Notes: generated by a model from the sequence alone, not told the origin. A stretch of 64,000 nucleotides of DNA from Aequorivita xiaoshiensis (GCF_022008395.1 NZ_JAIRBB010000007.1:82113-146112), one strand, 5' to 3'. Counted from the stretch's first letter, positions 1 through 9,543 are shown. A program made the numbers and translations.

Positions 1-2
1 AA

Positions 3-554
3 TTCATTCATTTTAAACACAACAAAGCAGCTTTAGGTCACGCTATTTTATCAAAATATCCAATCATAAAGAGAGGTTATTTTGATTTTTCGGAAACTTA
101 TAATAATGCATTATATGCAGATATAGTTAAAGGAAAGGATACCCTTAGAGTTTATAATTTGCATTTACAATCTTTAGGTATAATACCTCGAGTTAGCTTT
201 TTACAAAAAAATGATAATGAAAAGTTGATGAAGCGGGTTTCTTATGCCTTCAGAAAACAGCAATCACAAATTGAAGAAATAAATGCCCATAAAACTAAAG
301 TATCGTACCCGATAATTATTGCAGGTGATTTCAATAACACTCCTTTTTCTTATACCTATAGAAAATTAAAAGAAGGTATGCACGATAGCTTTAGAAAACG
401 TGGGAATGGTCTAGGAACAACCTTCAATTTCGAAAAATTCCCAATGCGTATTGATTATATTTTTGCTTCTGAAGAGTTGGATATTTTATCATTTGATACT
501 ATGAAAAAAACCTTCTCCGACCACTACGCTATCCGCTCTACTGTGGGGTGGTAG
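3..554 (+). CDS. Endonuclease/exonuclease/phosphatase family protein (5' truncated)
   Basis: The reading frame is open from the left window edge, so only the C-terminal ~183 residues are present. The text ALGHAILSKYPIIKRG, then VYNLHLQSLG, then IIAGDFNNTPFSYTYR and finally FSDHYAIRSTV matches the EEP (DNase I-like) fold: HLQS is the sugar/phosphate-contact strand, GDFN holds the catalytic Asp and Asn, and SDHYA holds the terminal Asp-His pair. Family members are metal-dependent phosphodiesterases. Flavobacterial copies usually have N-terminal membrane segments, which would lie outside the window. It converges on the WbqC gene with only 4 nt between the stop codons. Substrate is unknown. Confidence 0.85.
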   Translation, partial: FIHFKHNKAALGHAILSKYPIIKRGYFDFSETYNNALYADIVKGKDTLRVYNLHLQSLGIIPRVSFLQKNDNEKLMKRVSYAFRKQQSQIEEINAHKTKVSYPIIIAGDFNNTPFSYTYRKLKEGMHDSFRKRGNGLGTTFNFEKFPMRIDYIFASEELDILSFDTMKKTFSDHYAIRSTVGW

Positions 555-558
555 TCTT

Positions 559-1197
559 TTAGCTTTTGATGTAATTCTCAAAAACTTCGGCATTTTCTAA
601 ATACGTTAATGTGTTTGGTCCTTCATTAAACAGTAAATCTAATACCGATAGATTTGGTAAAAATGAATGATTTGCTTCGTGAACTTGAGTGTATTTTTCA
701 CACTTAAATGCCGACTTTCTCTTAGCGTTAACTAATATACGTAGGTCATCAATTTCGGGTTTCTTTTCAAATTCTGTGGTATGTGAAACTTCAATGTCTA
801 TTCCTATTATTTCACAGAGGATATTAAAAATATTTAGATTGAACTCCATTAAGCTTTCTACCTTTTCGGTGAATATAGGTTCTAGGTCGTCTTCATAAAA
901 CTCAAAAAAAGGAGAGGTGCGATAAGCGCTTTGCAAACTTTTCCAATGATGGTCTTGCCAAGGAAAGTCGTTTTCTACTAAAATATCCTTAGTTTTTTGA
1001 CGATTTCCATTTTTGCTGTGCTTCACTGGAATGTTCAACAGTAACTTCCCGTTGCTATGCGCAATATATGTTCGATTTCGGTAAGTTTGCTTTTGGTAGT
1101 TATCCTCCACTTCAAAAACTACTTTTTCAGCTTGCGCTACCGCCGCCATTTGTTCAATAGTAGGAAAATATGATGGGTATAGGAGGATTGTTTTCAT
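559..1197 (-). CDS. WbqC family protein
   Basis: A 212-residue protein that begins MKTILLYPSYFPTIEQMAAV and continues with the WbqC-family blocks KQTYRNRTYIA and LLNIPVKHSKN. WbqC proteins were first noticed in O-antigen clusters, but their biochemical activity is not firmly established; flavobacteria often carry one near the signal peptidase and lipoprotein genes. No signal peptide or membrane segment is visible, so it is probably cytoplasmic. It is convergent with the EEP gene and divergent from udk; the 203-nt gap before udk must hold promoters for both. Family assignment is good, function is open. Confidence 0.8.
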   Translation of the reverse strand: MKTILLYPSYFPTIEQMAAVAQAEKVVFEVEDNYQKQTYRNRTYIAHSNGKLLLNIPVKHSKNGNRQKTKDILVENDFPWQDHHWKSLQSAYRTSPFFEFYEDDLEPIFTEKVESLMEFNLNIFNILCEIIGIDIEVSHTTEFEKKPEIDDLRILVNAKRKSAFKCEKYTQVHEANHSFLPNLSVLDLLFNEGPNTLTYLENAEVFENYIKS

Positions 1198-1376
1198 TTT
1201 AAATAATTGAGCGTTTCAAAATTAAAAAAGAAAACCATATTCAAAACAAAATTGATTGACATAGTTTTAAATAGTGTAAAGCTTTTAGGTTTTCACTATA
1301 ACCTGAAGTAATAAAAAATAAACCTAAACTAACAACCGGAGTGCTATCTAAGGGTGGAACTTGAAACCATTTTCCC

Positions 1377-1384
1377 TACCTTTG
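1377..1384 (+). promoter_or_regulatory. Candidate -7 box (TACCTTTG) for udk
   Basis: TACCTTTG fits the Bacteroidota -7 consensus TAnnTTTG and ends 16 nt before the udk ATG. No TTG lies at the expected 17-23 nt upstream (the nearest is 13 nt away), so only half of the promoter is supported. Confidence 0.4.
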
Positions 1385-1400
1385 TAAAAATCTTTTAAAT

Positions 1401-2018
1401 ATGCTCATAATTGGCATTGCCGGAGGAACCGGTTGTGGTAAAACTACAGTAGTCGATCAAATTGTATCAGAACTTCCAGAAGATGAAGTGTGTATAATAT
1501 CTCAAGATTCATATTATCACGATACAAGTCATTTAACATTAGACGAACGAACCAAAATAAACTTTGATCATCCACAAGCTATTGATTTTGAATTGTTAGT
1601 TAGTCATTTAAAAGAACTTCGCGCTGGAAATTCGTTTGAGCAACCAGTTTATTCATTTATAGAGCATAATCGTACAGGAGAAACAATTACTACCTACCCA
1701 AAAAAGGTTATAATTGTAGAAGGAATCCTTATATTATCAGATCCTGTTATTCGCGATATGTTTGATATTAAGATATTTGTACATGCTGATAGCGACGAAC
1801 GATTAATCCGCAGATTAAAACGCGATATTGCCACTCGTGGTCGTGACTTAGAAGAGGTTTTAAACAGGTATCAAACCACACTAAAACCGATGCATCAGCA
1901 GTTTATAGAGCCTACAAAAGAGTATGCCGATATAATTATACCAACCAACAAATACAATACTGTAGCTGTAGAAGTTATTAGAAGTATTATAGATCATAAA
2001 ATAAGACTTAAAGAATAG
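1401..2018 (+). CDS. udk: Uridine kinase
   Basis: Phosphorylates uridine and cytidine with ATP or GTP to give UMP and CMP in pyrimidine salvage. The 205-residue length is normal for Udk. The Walker A loop GGTGCGKTT sits at residues 8-16, followed by the substrate-region SQDSYYHD, the block NFDHPQAIDF and the late motif RRLKRDIATRGR. It is the first gene of a tight run: its TAG overlaps the GTG start of the FtsB-like gene by one base, and that gene overlaps mutA by four. A -7-like box lies just upstream at 1377-1384. Assignment is secure. Confidence 0.96.
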   Translation: MLIIGIAGGTGCGKTTVVDQIVSELPEDEVCIISQDSYYHDTSHLTLDERTKINFDHPQAIDFELLVSHLKELRAGNSFEQPVYSFIEHNRTGETITTYPKKVIIVEGILILSDPVIRDMFDIKIFVHADSDERLIRRLKRDIATRGRDLEEVLNRYQTTLKPMHQQFIEPTKEYADIIIPTNKYNTVAVEVIRSIIDHKIRLKE

Positions 2019-2350
2019 TGAATTTATCAGAACTTAGGAATAATAAATTCGTGCGGATTGTAAGTAACAAATTCGTACTAATTCTTGTTGTGTTCATTAT
2101 TTGGATGTTGTTTTTCGATGCAAATTCCTATCTAACTCACCACGAATTAGACAGTGAAATTAATGCGCTTGAAAACAATGCCGAGTTCTATCAAAAGGAG
2201 ATAGAAAATGATAAAGCATTTATAAAGAAAATGCAAGATAAAGAGGAAATGGAAAAATTTGCTCGAGAAAAGTATTATTTGAAAAAAGAAAACGAAGATA
2301 TTTATATTATCGAAAATCAAGATAGTATTAAAAAAGACGATAAGCGATGA
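2018..2350 (+). CDS. Septum formation initiator family protein (FtsB/DivIC-like)
   Basis: A 110-residue bitopic protein: a short basic cytoplasmic tail, one membrane helix at about residues 19-33 (VLILVVFIIWMLFF), then a charged coiled coil at about 42-75 and the conserved block EKFAREKYYLKKENEDIYII near the end. This is the FtsB/DivIC layout; such proteins link FtsL and FtsQ in the divisome. Translation starts at GTG (2018), overlapping the udk stop, and its TGA overlaps the mutA ATG, so it is probably translationally coupled to both. udk-divIC-mutAB order is common in flavobacteria. Confidence 0.9.
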   Translation: MNLSELRNNKFVRIVSNKFVLILVVFIIWMLFFDANSYLTHHELDSEINALENNAEFYQKEIENDKAFIKKMQDKEEMEKFAREKYYLKKENEDIYIIENQDSIKKDDKR

Positions 2351-3747
2351 GTGAGTTTCTATTTGAAGAATTTGACGAAGTTTCAGCCAAACAGTGGAAA
2401 CAGCAAATTCAATTTGACTTAAAGGGAGCAGATTATAACGAAACATTAGTTTGGCAAAGTCCTGAAGGAATACACGTAAAACCTTTTTATCATCAGGATG
2501 ATTTTGATAAAGCGTTTTCTCCAATTCCAGGGCAACCCGAATCATGGAAGATTGCCCAAAAAATATTTATCGATGAGGAGCAAATAGCTAATAATATTGC
2601 TATTGATGCAATTAATAGAGGTGCAAATGCTATAATTTTTACTGCAGATGAAGATTTTGATATTAAAGTCGTTTTTAAAGATTTTCCACTTGAGAATGTC
2701 TCAGTTTATTTCAACTTAAAATTTCTTTCAGAAACATTTTATACTAAGCTTTTTGAGTTTTTTGCAAATAAAGAAGCATCAGTATATTACAATATTGATA
2801 TTATTGGAAATTTAACTCGTACTGGGAATTGGTTTCATAACTTAAAGAAAGATCACGAAATTTTAGAGGGTGTTATAAAGAAAAATTTTTCATTAAACTT
2901 ATTATCTGTAGATACAACTGTTTACCAAAATGCTGGTGCTAATATCGTTCAGCAATTGGCTTACGCCATATCTCACGCTAATGAATATTTAAATCACTTA
3001 ATTAATTCAGAAGCTAATACTGAAATTTTAAACAAGGAAGAAGCTCAAAACTTAAATATGACTTTTCAATTAGCTACAGGAGCTAATTATTTCTTTGAAA
3101 TAGCAAAAGTCCGAGCTTTAAGAAAGCTTTATAAAGTTTTGGCTATGGAATATGGAGTAAAAGAAACTTGCCATATTGTTTCTACACCTTCAAAACGGAA
3201 TAAAACCCTTTACGATTACAACGTAAATTTATTGCGAAGTACTACCGAATGTATGAGTGCTGTATTAGGTGGCGCCAATACAGTCTGTAGCTTACCATAT
3301 GATGAAATTTATCACAAGAGCAATGAGTTTGGTGAACGCATTTCTCGTAATCAATTACTGATTTTAAAACACGAAAGTTATTTTGAAAGTGTAAGTAATC
3401 CTGCTGATGGAACTTATTATATCGAGCAACTTACAACTGAACTAGCTGAAAAAGCATTAAAACTGTTTAAAGAAATCGAGAAGAATGGTGGTTTTCTAAA
3501 GCAGTTAAAAGAAGAATCAATTCAGAAAAAAATTAAAGAAAGCGCTGAAAAAGAGCAGCAGCTTTTTGATAGTGGCGAATTAAAACTATTGGGAACCAAC
3601 TATCATATTAACAAGAATGATAGGATGAAAGAGGATATTGAGCTTTTTCCGTTTGTAAAACACAATCCGGTAAAAACCTTAATAGTTCCAATCATTCAAA
3701 AACGTTTAGCAGAAAAAGTTGAACAAGAAAGATTAAGCAATGAGTAG
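2347..3747 (+). CDS. mutA: Methylmalonyl-CoA mutase small subunit
   Basis: The 466-residue non-catalytic (beta) subunit of the heterodimeric B12-dependent mutase that interconverts methylmalonyl-CoA and succinyl-CoA. It has the mutase TIM-barrel homology ([19 protein letters not shown], the block [10 protein letters not shown]) but no cobalamin-binding DxHxxG motif, as expected for the small subunit. It overlaps the FtsB-like gene by 4 nt and mutB by 8 nt, which implies translational coupling and balanced subunit production. The pathway role is propionate or odd-chain and branched-chain carbon metabolism. Confidence 0.93.
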   Translation: MSEFLFEEFDEVSAKQWKQQIQFDLKGADYNETLVWQSPEGIHVKPFYHQDDFDKAFSPIPGQPESWKIAQKIFIDEEQIANNIAIDAINRGANAIIFTADEDFDIKVVFKDFPLENVSVYFNLKFLSETFYTKLFEFFANKEASVYYNIDIIGNLTRTGNWFHNLKKDHEILEGVIKKNFSLNLLSVDTTVYQNAGANIVQQLAYAISHANEYLNHLINSEANTEILNKEEAQNLNMTFQLATGANYFFEIAKVRALRKLYKVLAMEYGVKETCHIVSTPSKRNKTLYDYNVNLLRSTTECMSAVLGGANTVCSLPYDEIYHKSNEFGERISRNQLLILKHESYFESVSNPADGTYYIEQLTTELAEKALKLFKEIEKNGGFLKQLKEESIQKKIKESAEKEQQLFDSGELKLLGTNYHINKNDRMKEDIELFPFVKHNPVKTLIVPIIQKRLAEKVEQERLSNE

Positions 3748-5878
3748 AAGAGATATACAACATATTAGCTTGGATAATTCAGAATTCAGAACTCAGAATT
3801 CAGAATTGAATGATGATACATCTTCCACAGCGGAGAATATTGAATTAAAAAAGGAATACTCCAAGGAAGATATTGACAAGCTTCAGCATCTAAATTTTGT
3901 AGCGGGAATTACTCCAAATCTTCGCGGACCATATTCTACTATGTATGTGCGCCGTCCTTGGACAATTCGTCAATATGCAGGTTTTTCTACTGCAGAAGAC
4001 AGCAATGCTTTTTATAGAAGAAACTTAGCTGCAGGTCAGAAAGGACTTTCTGTAGCTTTCGATCTTGCTACTCATAGAGGATATGATAGCGACCACGAAA
4101 GGGTAGAAGGTGATGTTGGTAAAGCAGGAGTGGCAATTGATAGCGTTGAGGATATGAAAATCCTTTTCGATCAAATTCCTTTGGATAAGATGAGTGTTTC
4201 GATGACGATGAACGGAGCTGTTCTACCAATTATGGCATTTTACATTGTTGCAGCCGAAGAACAAGGCGTTGCACAAAAAGATCTTTCGGGAACGATTCAG
4301 AACGATATTTTAAAGGAGTTTATGGTGAGGAATACTTATATCTATCCACCAACACCATCGATGAAGATTATCAGTGATATTTTTGAATTCACTTCTAAAA
4401 ATATGCCTAAGTTCAACAGTATTTCTATATCTGGATATCATATGCAGGAAGCTGGAGCAACGGCAGACATTGAACTTGCATATACTTTGGCCGATGGATT
4501 GGAATACATCCGAACAGGAATTAAAGCAGGAATGGATATAGACACCTTTGCCCCTAGACTTTCTTTCTTTTGGGCAATTGGGATGAACCATTTTATGGAA
4601 ATCGCAAAAATGCGAGCTGCAAGAATGCTATGGGCTAAGATTGTGAAGAAATTCAATCCTAAAAACGAAAAATCACTTTCATTGCGTACGCACTGCCAAA
4701 CCAGTGGCTGGAGTTTAACCGAGCAAGATCCGTTTAACAATGTTGCTAGAACTGCAATTGAGGCAGCAGCAGCGGCGTTTGGTGGTACACAGTCTTTACA
4801 CACCAATGCATTAGATGAAGCCATTGCTTTACCAACAGATTTCTCTGCCCGTATTGCGAGAAACACGCAAATTTATCTACAAACTGAAACCCAAATAACA
4901 AGAACTGTCGATCCTTGGGCAGGTAGTTATTATGTAGAAAGTTTAACTAATGAAATCGCAAATAAAGCTTGGGCGTTAATTGAAGAAGTTGAAGAGTTAG
5001 GAGGAATGACTAAAGCTATAGAAGCGGGTATACCTAAAATGCGTATTGAAGAAGCTTCGGCTAGAAAACAAGCGCGAATAGATAGTGGTCAGGATGTAAT
5101 TGTTGGGGTTAATAAATACCGATTGGCAAAAGAAGACCCTTTACAAATTTTAGATGTTGATAATAAAAAGGTTAGAACTTCTCAGATTGAACGCTTAAAT
5201 CAAATAAAATCTACTCGAGATAATACTAAAGTTGAAAAAGCTCTTGCAGATATTACCGAATGTGCCTGTACAGGTGAAGGGAATTTATTAGCTTTAGCTG
5301 TAGAAGCTGCTCGTTGTAGAGCCACTCTTGGCGAAATCTCTACCGCAATGGAAAAAGAATTCGGAAGGTATAAAGCACAAATAAGATCATTTAGCGGCGT
5401 GTATAGTAAAGAAATAAAACAAGATGAAAGCTTTGCAAAAGCTAGGGAAATGGCAGATCAGTTCGCAGAATTAGAAGGCCGTCGTCCACGTATTATGATT
5501 GCAAAAATGGGACAAGATGGTCACGACCGAGGAGCGAAAGTTGTTGCTACCGGTTATGCCGACGTAGGTTTTGATGTGGATATAGGTCCACTATTCCAAA
5601 CTCCAGCCGAAGCTGCTAAACAAGCTGTAGAAAATGATGTCCACATTCTAGGCGTGTCGTCTTTGGCAGCAGGCCATAAAACGTTAGTGCCTCAAGTAAT
5701 TGAAGCTTTAAAAAATTACGGCCGTGAGGATATTATGGTTATCGTTGGCGGTGTAATTCCTGCACAAGATTATCAATACCTTTTTGATGCAGGGGCTATA
5801 GCTGTTTATGGTCCCGGAACCCGCATTAGCGATGCAGCAATTGAAATGTTGGGAGTGTTGATTGAATCTATAGAGTAG
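3740..5878 (+). CDS. mutB: Methylmalonyl-CoA mutase large subunit
   Basis: The 712-residue catalytic subunit. The substrate TIM barrel is seen from [20 protein letters not shown] through [16 protein letters not shown], and the C-terminal cobalamin domain carries [13 protein letters not shown] with D593-x-H595-x-x-G598, where His595 is the lower axial cobalt ligand, followed by [10 protein letters not shown] and VIVGGVIP. It starts at ATG 3740 inside the end of mutA. The N-terminal extension before residue 30 is odd: residues 13-23 ([11 protein letters not shown]) are translated from a 7-bp tandem repeat at 3777-3811. The enzyme body is otherwise complete. Confidence 0.96.
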   Translation: MSRRDIQHISLDNSEFRTQNSELNDDTSSTAENIELKKEYSKEDIDKLQHLNFVAGITPNLRGPYSTMYVRRPWTIRQYAGFSTAEDSNAFYRRNLAAGQKGLSVAFDLATHRGYDSDHERVEGDVGKAGVAIDSVEDMKILFDQIPLDKMSVSMTMNGAVLPIMAFYIVAAEEQGVAQKDLSGTIQNDILKEFMVRNTYIYPPTPSMKIISDIFEFTSKNMPKFNSISISGYHMQEAGATADIELAYTLADGLEYIRTGIKAGMDIDTFAPRLSFFWAIGMNHFMEIAKMRAARMLWAKIVKKFNPKNEKSLSLRTHCQTSGWSLTEQDPFNNVARTAIEAAAAAFGGTQSLHTNALDEAIALPTDFSARIARNTQIYLQTETQITRTVDPWAGSYYVESLTNEIANKAWALIEEVEELGGMTKAIEAGIPKMRIEEASARKQARIDSGQDVIVGVNKYRLAKEDPLQILDVDNKKVRTSQIERLNQIKSTRDNTKVEKALADITECACTGEGNLLALAVEAARCRATLGEISTAMEKEFGRYKAQIRSFSGVYSKEIKQDESFAKAREMADQFAELEGRRPRIMIAKMGQDGHDRGAKVVATGYADVGFDVDIGPLFQTPAEAAKQAVENDVHILGVSSLAAGHKTLVPQVIEALKNYGREDIMVIVGGVIPAQDYQYLFDAGAIAVYGPGTRISDAAIEMLGVLIESIE
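3777..3811 (+). repeat. Heptanucleotide repeat inside mutB (unit attcaga, 5 copies, imperfect)
   Basis: Five consecutive 7-mers: attcaga, attcaga, actcaga, attcaga, attgaat. Because 7 is not a multiple of 3, three units make one 7-residue repeat, seen as NSEFRTQ then NSEL near the MutB N terminus. The same 7-bp period with other units recurs at 6624, 15244, 15352 and 63906. Confidence 0.85.
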
Positions 5879-5925
5879 TGGAATTGGGGCATTTGACTGC
5901 TGTATGGTATAAATTAGCAGAATAA

Positions 5926-6275
5926 ATGAGAATTTTTATATAAAGCTTCAAAAACACTTAAAGTTGTACGTTTTGTTGGAAGATAAAATCAACTTTGAAA
6001 ATGCGATGACCCGCAAACAATTGCCATTCTATTCTGAAGTAAAGGAACAACTATTTATTGATGGTGAAATTAGGTATTTCGTTCTTTAAACTGATAGACA
6101 AAAAATAGATTCATTGCTTCTTGAAAATGATATAGTTGCTGGTACTGAAACAATACCAAATCAAGATTTTCGCAATAATAAGAAGGTTTATAAAGTATAT
6201 GCTTTAGTAGCAGTAAGTATGGTTGTTTTAATAGCTATTACTTTAATTATAGAATTCATTGTTTTCAACAATTAA
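5926..6275 (+). pseudogene. Decayed small membrane-protein gene
   Basis: No intact gene occupies this stretch, but one frame reads as a coherent protein: FYIKLQKHLKLYVLLEDKIN, then SEVKEQLFIDGEIRYFVL, a TAA at 6087-6089, then TDRQKIDSLLLENDIVAGTE and a C-terminal membrane helix (YALVAVSMVVLIAITLIIEF), ending in TAA at 6273-6275. The only ATG at the right place (5926) is one base out of frame, as if one A had been lost from ATG AGA AAT TTT. Two lesions (a 1-nt deletion after the start and an in-frame nonsense codon) indicate a recent pseudogene. The family is not recognised. It lies between mutB and the DUF6122 gene. Confidence 0.65.
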
Positions 6276-6296
6276 TTTACTTCCATAAAAATTATA

Positions 6297-6605
6297 ATGC
6301 TTCAAACAATTATTCATTATACATTACATTTATTAGTTCCTGGACTAATAGCTTATGTTTTCTTCAGCAAAGAATGGAAGAAAGCTTGGTTGTTAATGCT
6401 GGCTACAATGCTAGTAGATTTAGATCATCTTTTGGCTACGCCTATTTTTGATCCAGGTAGATGTAGTATAAATTTTCACCCATTACACACTTATTGGGCA
6501 ATGGCGGTTTATGTGGTGATGTTATTCTTCAAAAAAACAAGAATTATAGCAGTAGGACTGCTATTCCACATGCTAACAGATTTTATAGATTGTCAATGGA
6601 ATTAA
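6297..6605 (+). CDS. DUF6122 family membrane protein
   Basis: A 102-residue integral membrane protein with about four hydrophobic segments and no signal peptide. Conserved-looking polar residues sit within or beside the helices: H7, H11, the VDLDHLL block near 41-47, HPLHTYWA near 62-69 and HMLTDFID near 91-98. This pattern resembles small membrane proteins of the YdjM type, which are predicted metal-dependent hydrolases; that link is inference. It follows the pseudogene at 5926-6275 and is convergent with rlmH, with heptamer repeats in between. I match it to DUF6122; function is unknown. Confidence 0.75.
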   Translation: MLQTIIHYTLHLLVPGLIAYVFFSKEWKKAWLLMLATMLVDLDHLLATPIFDPGRCSINFHPLHTYWAMAVYVVMLFFKKTRIIAVGLLFHMLTDFIDCQWN

Positions 6606-6623
6606 AATTCTACACCATAAATA

Positions 6624-6651
6624 ACATCTCACGTCTCACATTTTAAGTCTC
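6624..6651. repeat. Heptanucleotide repeat (acatctc type, 4 imperfect copies)
   Basis: acatctc, acgtctc, acatttt, aagtctc in register between the convergent DUF6122 and rlmH genes. It is short and degenerate, but shares the 7-bp period of the other four arrays. Confidence 0.55.
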
Positions 6652-6652
6652 A

Positions 6653-7126
6653 CTATTTATGGTGATACGGTTCATTTCTTAAAATTGTGAACCCGCGATA
6701 TAGTTGCTCAATAAAAAATAACCTTACCATTTGATGAGAAAAAGTCATTGAAGAAAGTGATACTTTTCCATTCGCACGTTTATATACCTCCTCACTAAAT
6801 CCATAAGGGCCGCCAATTACAAAAATTAGATTTTTTAGGCCGCTATTCATTTTCTTTTGCAAAAATTGAGAAAATTCTTCAGAAGTATATGTTTTTCCTT
6901 TTTCGTCGAGAAGAATCAAAACATCAGCTGTATTTGTTCGCTTTAGAATTTCATTACCTTCCGCTTGTTTTTGAAGGGCTTCAGATAATTTTTTTGCATT
7001 TTTAATATCTGGAATTACTTCCAATTCAAATGGAATATAAAACCCCAACCTTTTGATGTAATCATCCATTAAGGATTGTAACTGTTTATTGTCGGTTTTC
7101 CCTATTGTAAGTAGTGTAATTTTCAT
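6653..7126 (-). CDS. rlmH: 23S rRNA (pseudouridine(1915)-N3)-methyltransferase
   Basis: Methylates N3 of pseudouridine 1915 in helix 69 of 23S rRNA with S-adenosylmethionine. At 157 residues it has the normal RlmH (SPOUT) length. VLILLDEKGK at 69-78, the SAM-binding loop IGGPYGFSEEVY at 104-115, and the C-terminal FSHQMVRLFFIEQLYRGF and NEPYHHK are diagnostic; the final YHH-K tail is typical. A TATCTTTG box on this strand lies at 7160-7153, 27 nt upstream of the start, but I see no clear -33 partner. It is convergent with DUF6122. Confidence 0.96.
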   Translation of the reverse strand: MKITLLTIGKTDNKQLQSLMDDYIKRLGFYIPFELEVIPDIKNAKKLSEALQKQAEGNEILKRTNTADVLILLDEKGKTYTSEEFSQFLQKKMNSGLKNLIFVIGGPYGFSEEVYKRANGKVSLSSMTFSHQMVRLFFIEQLYRGFTILRNEPYHHK

Positions 7127-7231
7127 CTAAAAGTTTTCAGATTTCAAAAATACAAAGATAATAGGTGTCTCTTCCTACTTCTCACTTCGACTTTATAACT
7201 TTTTAAAGTATTTTAGCTAAAATTTTAAGCT

Positions 7232-8092
7232 ATGATTTCAGAAAAACAATTCAACAAAGAGATAGATATCATTATCGCAAATGCAATTCGTGAGGATGTA
7301 GGGAATGGCGATCATAGTTCATTAGCCTGTATTCCAGAAGATGCTACCGGTTCGGCTAAACTTTTGGTAAAAGACGAAGGTATTATTGCAGGGATAGATT
7401 TTGCGAAACAAGTATTTGAATATATTGACCCAGGTCTTGAAGTAGAGGTAAATATAAAAGACGGCGCTCCAGTAAAATATGGAGATGTGTGTTTCTATGT
7501 TTCAGGACATTCACAATCAATTTTAAAAGCTGAAAGATTGGTTTTGAATGCTATGCAACGTATGAGTGCAATTGCAACTAAAACAAATCAATATGTTAAG
7601 CTTCTGGAAGGCACTAATACTAAAATTCTAGATACTCGTAAAACCACACCTGGAATTCGCGCATTAGAAAAATGGGCTGTGAAGATAGGAGGGGGAGAGA
7701 ACCATCGCTTTGCGTTATACGATATGATAATGCTAAAGGATAATCACATCGACTTCTGCGGAAGTATTACTAAGGCTATTGAAAAAACGCAAGCATATTT
7801 AAAAGAAAATCATTTTGATCTTAAAATAATTGTTGAAGCAAGAAATCTTGCTGAGATTGAAGAAATCCTTCAAAGTGATGGGGTTTATAGAATTTTAATT
7901 GATAACTTTAATTACGAAGATACTCGTAAGGCTGTAAAACTAATTAACGGTAAGTGTTTAACAGAATCTAGTGGAGGAATTACATTAGAAACAGTCAGAA
8001 AATATGCAGAATGTGGTGTAGATTATATTTCAAGTGGTGCGTTAACGCATTCGGTTTATAATATGGATCTTAGCCTAAAAGCGGTTAAATGA
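7232..8092 (+). CDS. nadC: Nicotinate-nucleotide pyrophosphorylase (carboxylating)
   Basis: Converts quinolinate and PRPP to nicotinate mononucleotide, CO2 and PPi in de novo NAD synthesis. The 286 residues cover the complete enzyme: ERLVLNAMQRMS at 101-112, DTRKTTPG at 134-141 (substrate Arg/Lys), GGGENHR at 153-159 and LKDNH at 168-172, with ESSGGIT and YISSGALTHS near the end forming the phosphate-binding loops. The YihY gene starts inside its last codons with a 4-nt ATGA overlap, so the two are co-translated. nadA and nadB are not in the window. Confidence 0.97.
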   Translation: MISEKQFNKEIDIIIANAIREDVGNGDHSSLACIPEDATGSAKLLVKDEGIIAGIDFAKQVFEYIDPGLEVEVNIKDGAPVKYGDVCFYVSGHSQSILKAERLVLNAMQRMSAIATKTNQYVKLLEGTNTKILDTRKTTPGIRALEKWAVKIGGGENHRFALYDMIMLKDNHIDFCGSITKAIEKTQAYLKENHFDLKIIVEARNLAEIEEILQSDGVYRILIDNFNYEDTRKAVKLINGKCLTESSGGITLETVRKYAECGVDYISSGALTHSVYNMDLSLKAVK

Positions 8093-9009
8093 GCGAAAAC
8101 CAAGAAAAGGAAATAAAAATTCCTGTAATACGGGAATTGGTTGATGTAACAAAAAGAATAAAACTCCCAGGATTAGGCCAGTTTTCACTATATCATTTAT
8201 TAGAAATTTATGTAAATGGTATTGTAAAAGGTTCCTTTTCGCCGCGAGCTAGTTCTATTGCTTATAGTTTTTTTTTGGCATTATTTCCTTTTTTACTTTT
8301 ACTTTTAAACCTTATTCCATATATCCCTATAGATGGGTTTCAAACGCGGTTTTTAATTTTTATTGAAGCCTTATTGCCTCCGCAAACCACTCAGTTTTTC
8401 TATCCTATTATTGCAGATATTGCGGTAAACCCACGCTCTGGTTTGCTGTCGTTTGTGTTTGTACTATCGCTGTTCTTATCAGCAAATGGGGTGAATGCTA
8501 TATTTAGTGCATTTGAGTACTCATTTCACGTATCTGTAAATAGAAATTTTTTCCGTCAATACCTTGTAGCCCTAAGTGTTGCTATTTTCTTGGCATTGTT
8601 GTTGTTAACTTCAGTAGGGGTTATCCTTTATGGAGAATTTATTATTCGCGACTTCCAATCTAGAGCTTATATCGATAATGATTTGTTTTGGATTCAGTTC
8701 TTTCAATTTCTTGTATTCCTAATTATGATCTATGTCGTAATTGCGACCTTGTATTACTATGGTACTAAAGAAGGGAAGTCTTCTAGCTTTTTCTCCATTG
8801 GAGCCGTAGTTACTACAGTGTTGTTCTTGTTAACCACATATTTTTTTGGAATATATATTAATAATTTTTCAAATTATAACGAGTTATATGGCTCTATTGG
8901 TGCACTTTTAATATTGATGTTATATATTTGGATAAACGCAAACCTTTTGCTGCTGGGTTTTGAGTTGAATGTTTCAATTAAGCAGCTGAAAGAAAAAATT
9001 AAAAAATAA
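8089..9009 (+). CDS. YihY/virulence factor BrkB family membrane protein
   Basis: A 306-residue inner-membrane protein with about six hydrophobic helices, beginning near residue 60. The family block PRASSIAYSFFLALFPFLLL is present, as are SANGVNAIFSAFEYSF and the late YGSIGALLILMLYIWINANL. YihY/BrkB proteins were once annotated as ribonuclease BN, which is no longer accepted; their transport or envelope role is not settled. Its start overlaps the nadC stop by 4 nt, so it shares the nadC transcript. Followed 17 nt later by the DUF2147 gene. Confidence 0.9.
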   Translation: MSENQEKEIKIPVIRELVDVTKRIKLPGLGQFSLYHLLEIYVNGIVKGSFSPRASSIAYSFFLALFPFLLLLLNLIPYIPIDGFQTRFLIFIEALLPPQTTQFFYPIIADIAVNPRSGLLSFVFVLSLFLSANGVNAIFSAFEYSFHVSVNRNFFRQYLVALSVAIFLALLLLTSVGVILYGEFIIRDFQSRAYIDNDLFWIQFFQFLVFLIMIYVVIATLYYYGTKEGKSSSFFSIGAVVTTVLFLLTTYFFGIYINNFSNYNELYGSIGALLILMLYIWINANLLLLGFELNVSIKQLKEKIKK

Positions 9010-9026
9010 CTTAATCTCTTCAAATT

Positions 9027-9455
9027 ATGAATAAAATATTTTTAACTCTCTCATTAGCTTTAATGACTGTATTTGCTGCTTCGGCTCAAGATGTAACTGG
9101 AAAATGGAAAACTATTGACGACGAAACAGGGGAAGCAAAATCTATTGTTGAAATCTATAAGCAAAACGGTAAAGTTTATGGTAAAATAGTCGAAATTTTA
9201 AACCCTGCTAAGAAAAATGCAGTATGCGATAAATGCCCAGGAGCAGATAAGGGGAAGCCAATAGAAGGACTTGTAATACTTAAAGGCCTTGAGAAAGATG
9301 GCGATGAATATAACGACGGAACTATTATGGACCCCTTAAACGGGAAAGTTTATAAAAGCTATATTAAATTAAATGGAGCAAATAAGCTTGACGTACGTGG
9401 GTATGTTGGTTTCTCACTTTTAGGAAGAACACAAACTTGGTCTAGAGTGAATTAA
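9027..9455 (+). CDS. Secreted DUF2147 domain protein
   Basis: A 142-residue exported protein: signal peptide MNKIFLTLSLALMTVFAASA with cleavage before QDVTGKWK, then a small lipocalin-like beta domain. The pattern VTGKWKTIDDETGEAKSIVE, the two cysteines in CDKCPG, DGTIMDPLNGKVYKSYI and the end RGYVGFSLLGRTQTW fit DUF2147. Function is unknown; it is a predicted periplasmic or outer-membrane-associated protein. It is probably the last gene of the nadC transcript because a strong terminator follows at 9480. Confidence 0.88.
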   Translation: MNKIFLTLSLALMTVFAASAQDVTGKWKTIDDETGEAKSIVEIYKQNGKVYGKIVEILNPAKKNAVCDKCPGADKGKPIEGLVILKGLEKDGDEYNDGTIMDPLNGKVYKSYIKLNGANKLDVRGYVGFSLLGRTQTWSRVN

Positions 9456-9479
9456 AAAATCATAAAAACAGTATCTTTA

Positions 9480-9504
9480 GGCCACCATTTTGGTGGTCTT
9501 TTTT
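9480..9504 (+). terminator. Rho-independent terminator after the DUF2147 gene
   Basis: Eight-base-pair stem (ggccacca paired with tggtggtc, one G-T pair), loop ttt, then six Ts. It closes the nadC-yihY-DUF2147 unit. Confidence 0.85.
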
Positions 9505-9543
9505 GTGGTTTCAAATCAAATATTAATCTAATAATTATTCCAC

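Noticed and set aside
4310..4866. Minus-strand open frames inside mutB
   Set aside because: They lie wholly opposite conserved mutB codons and have no family match or separate signals; they are frame shadows.
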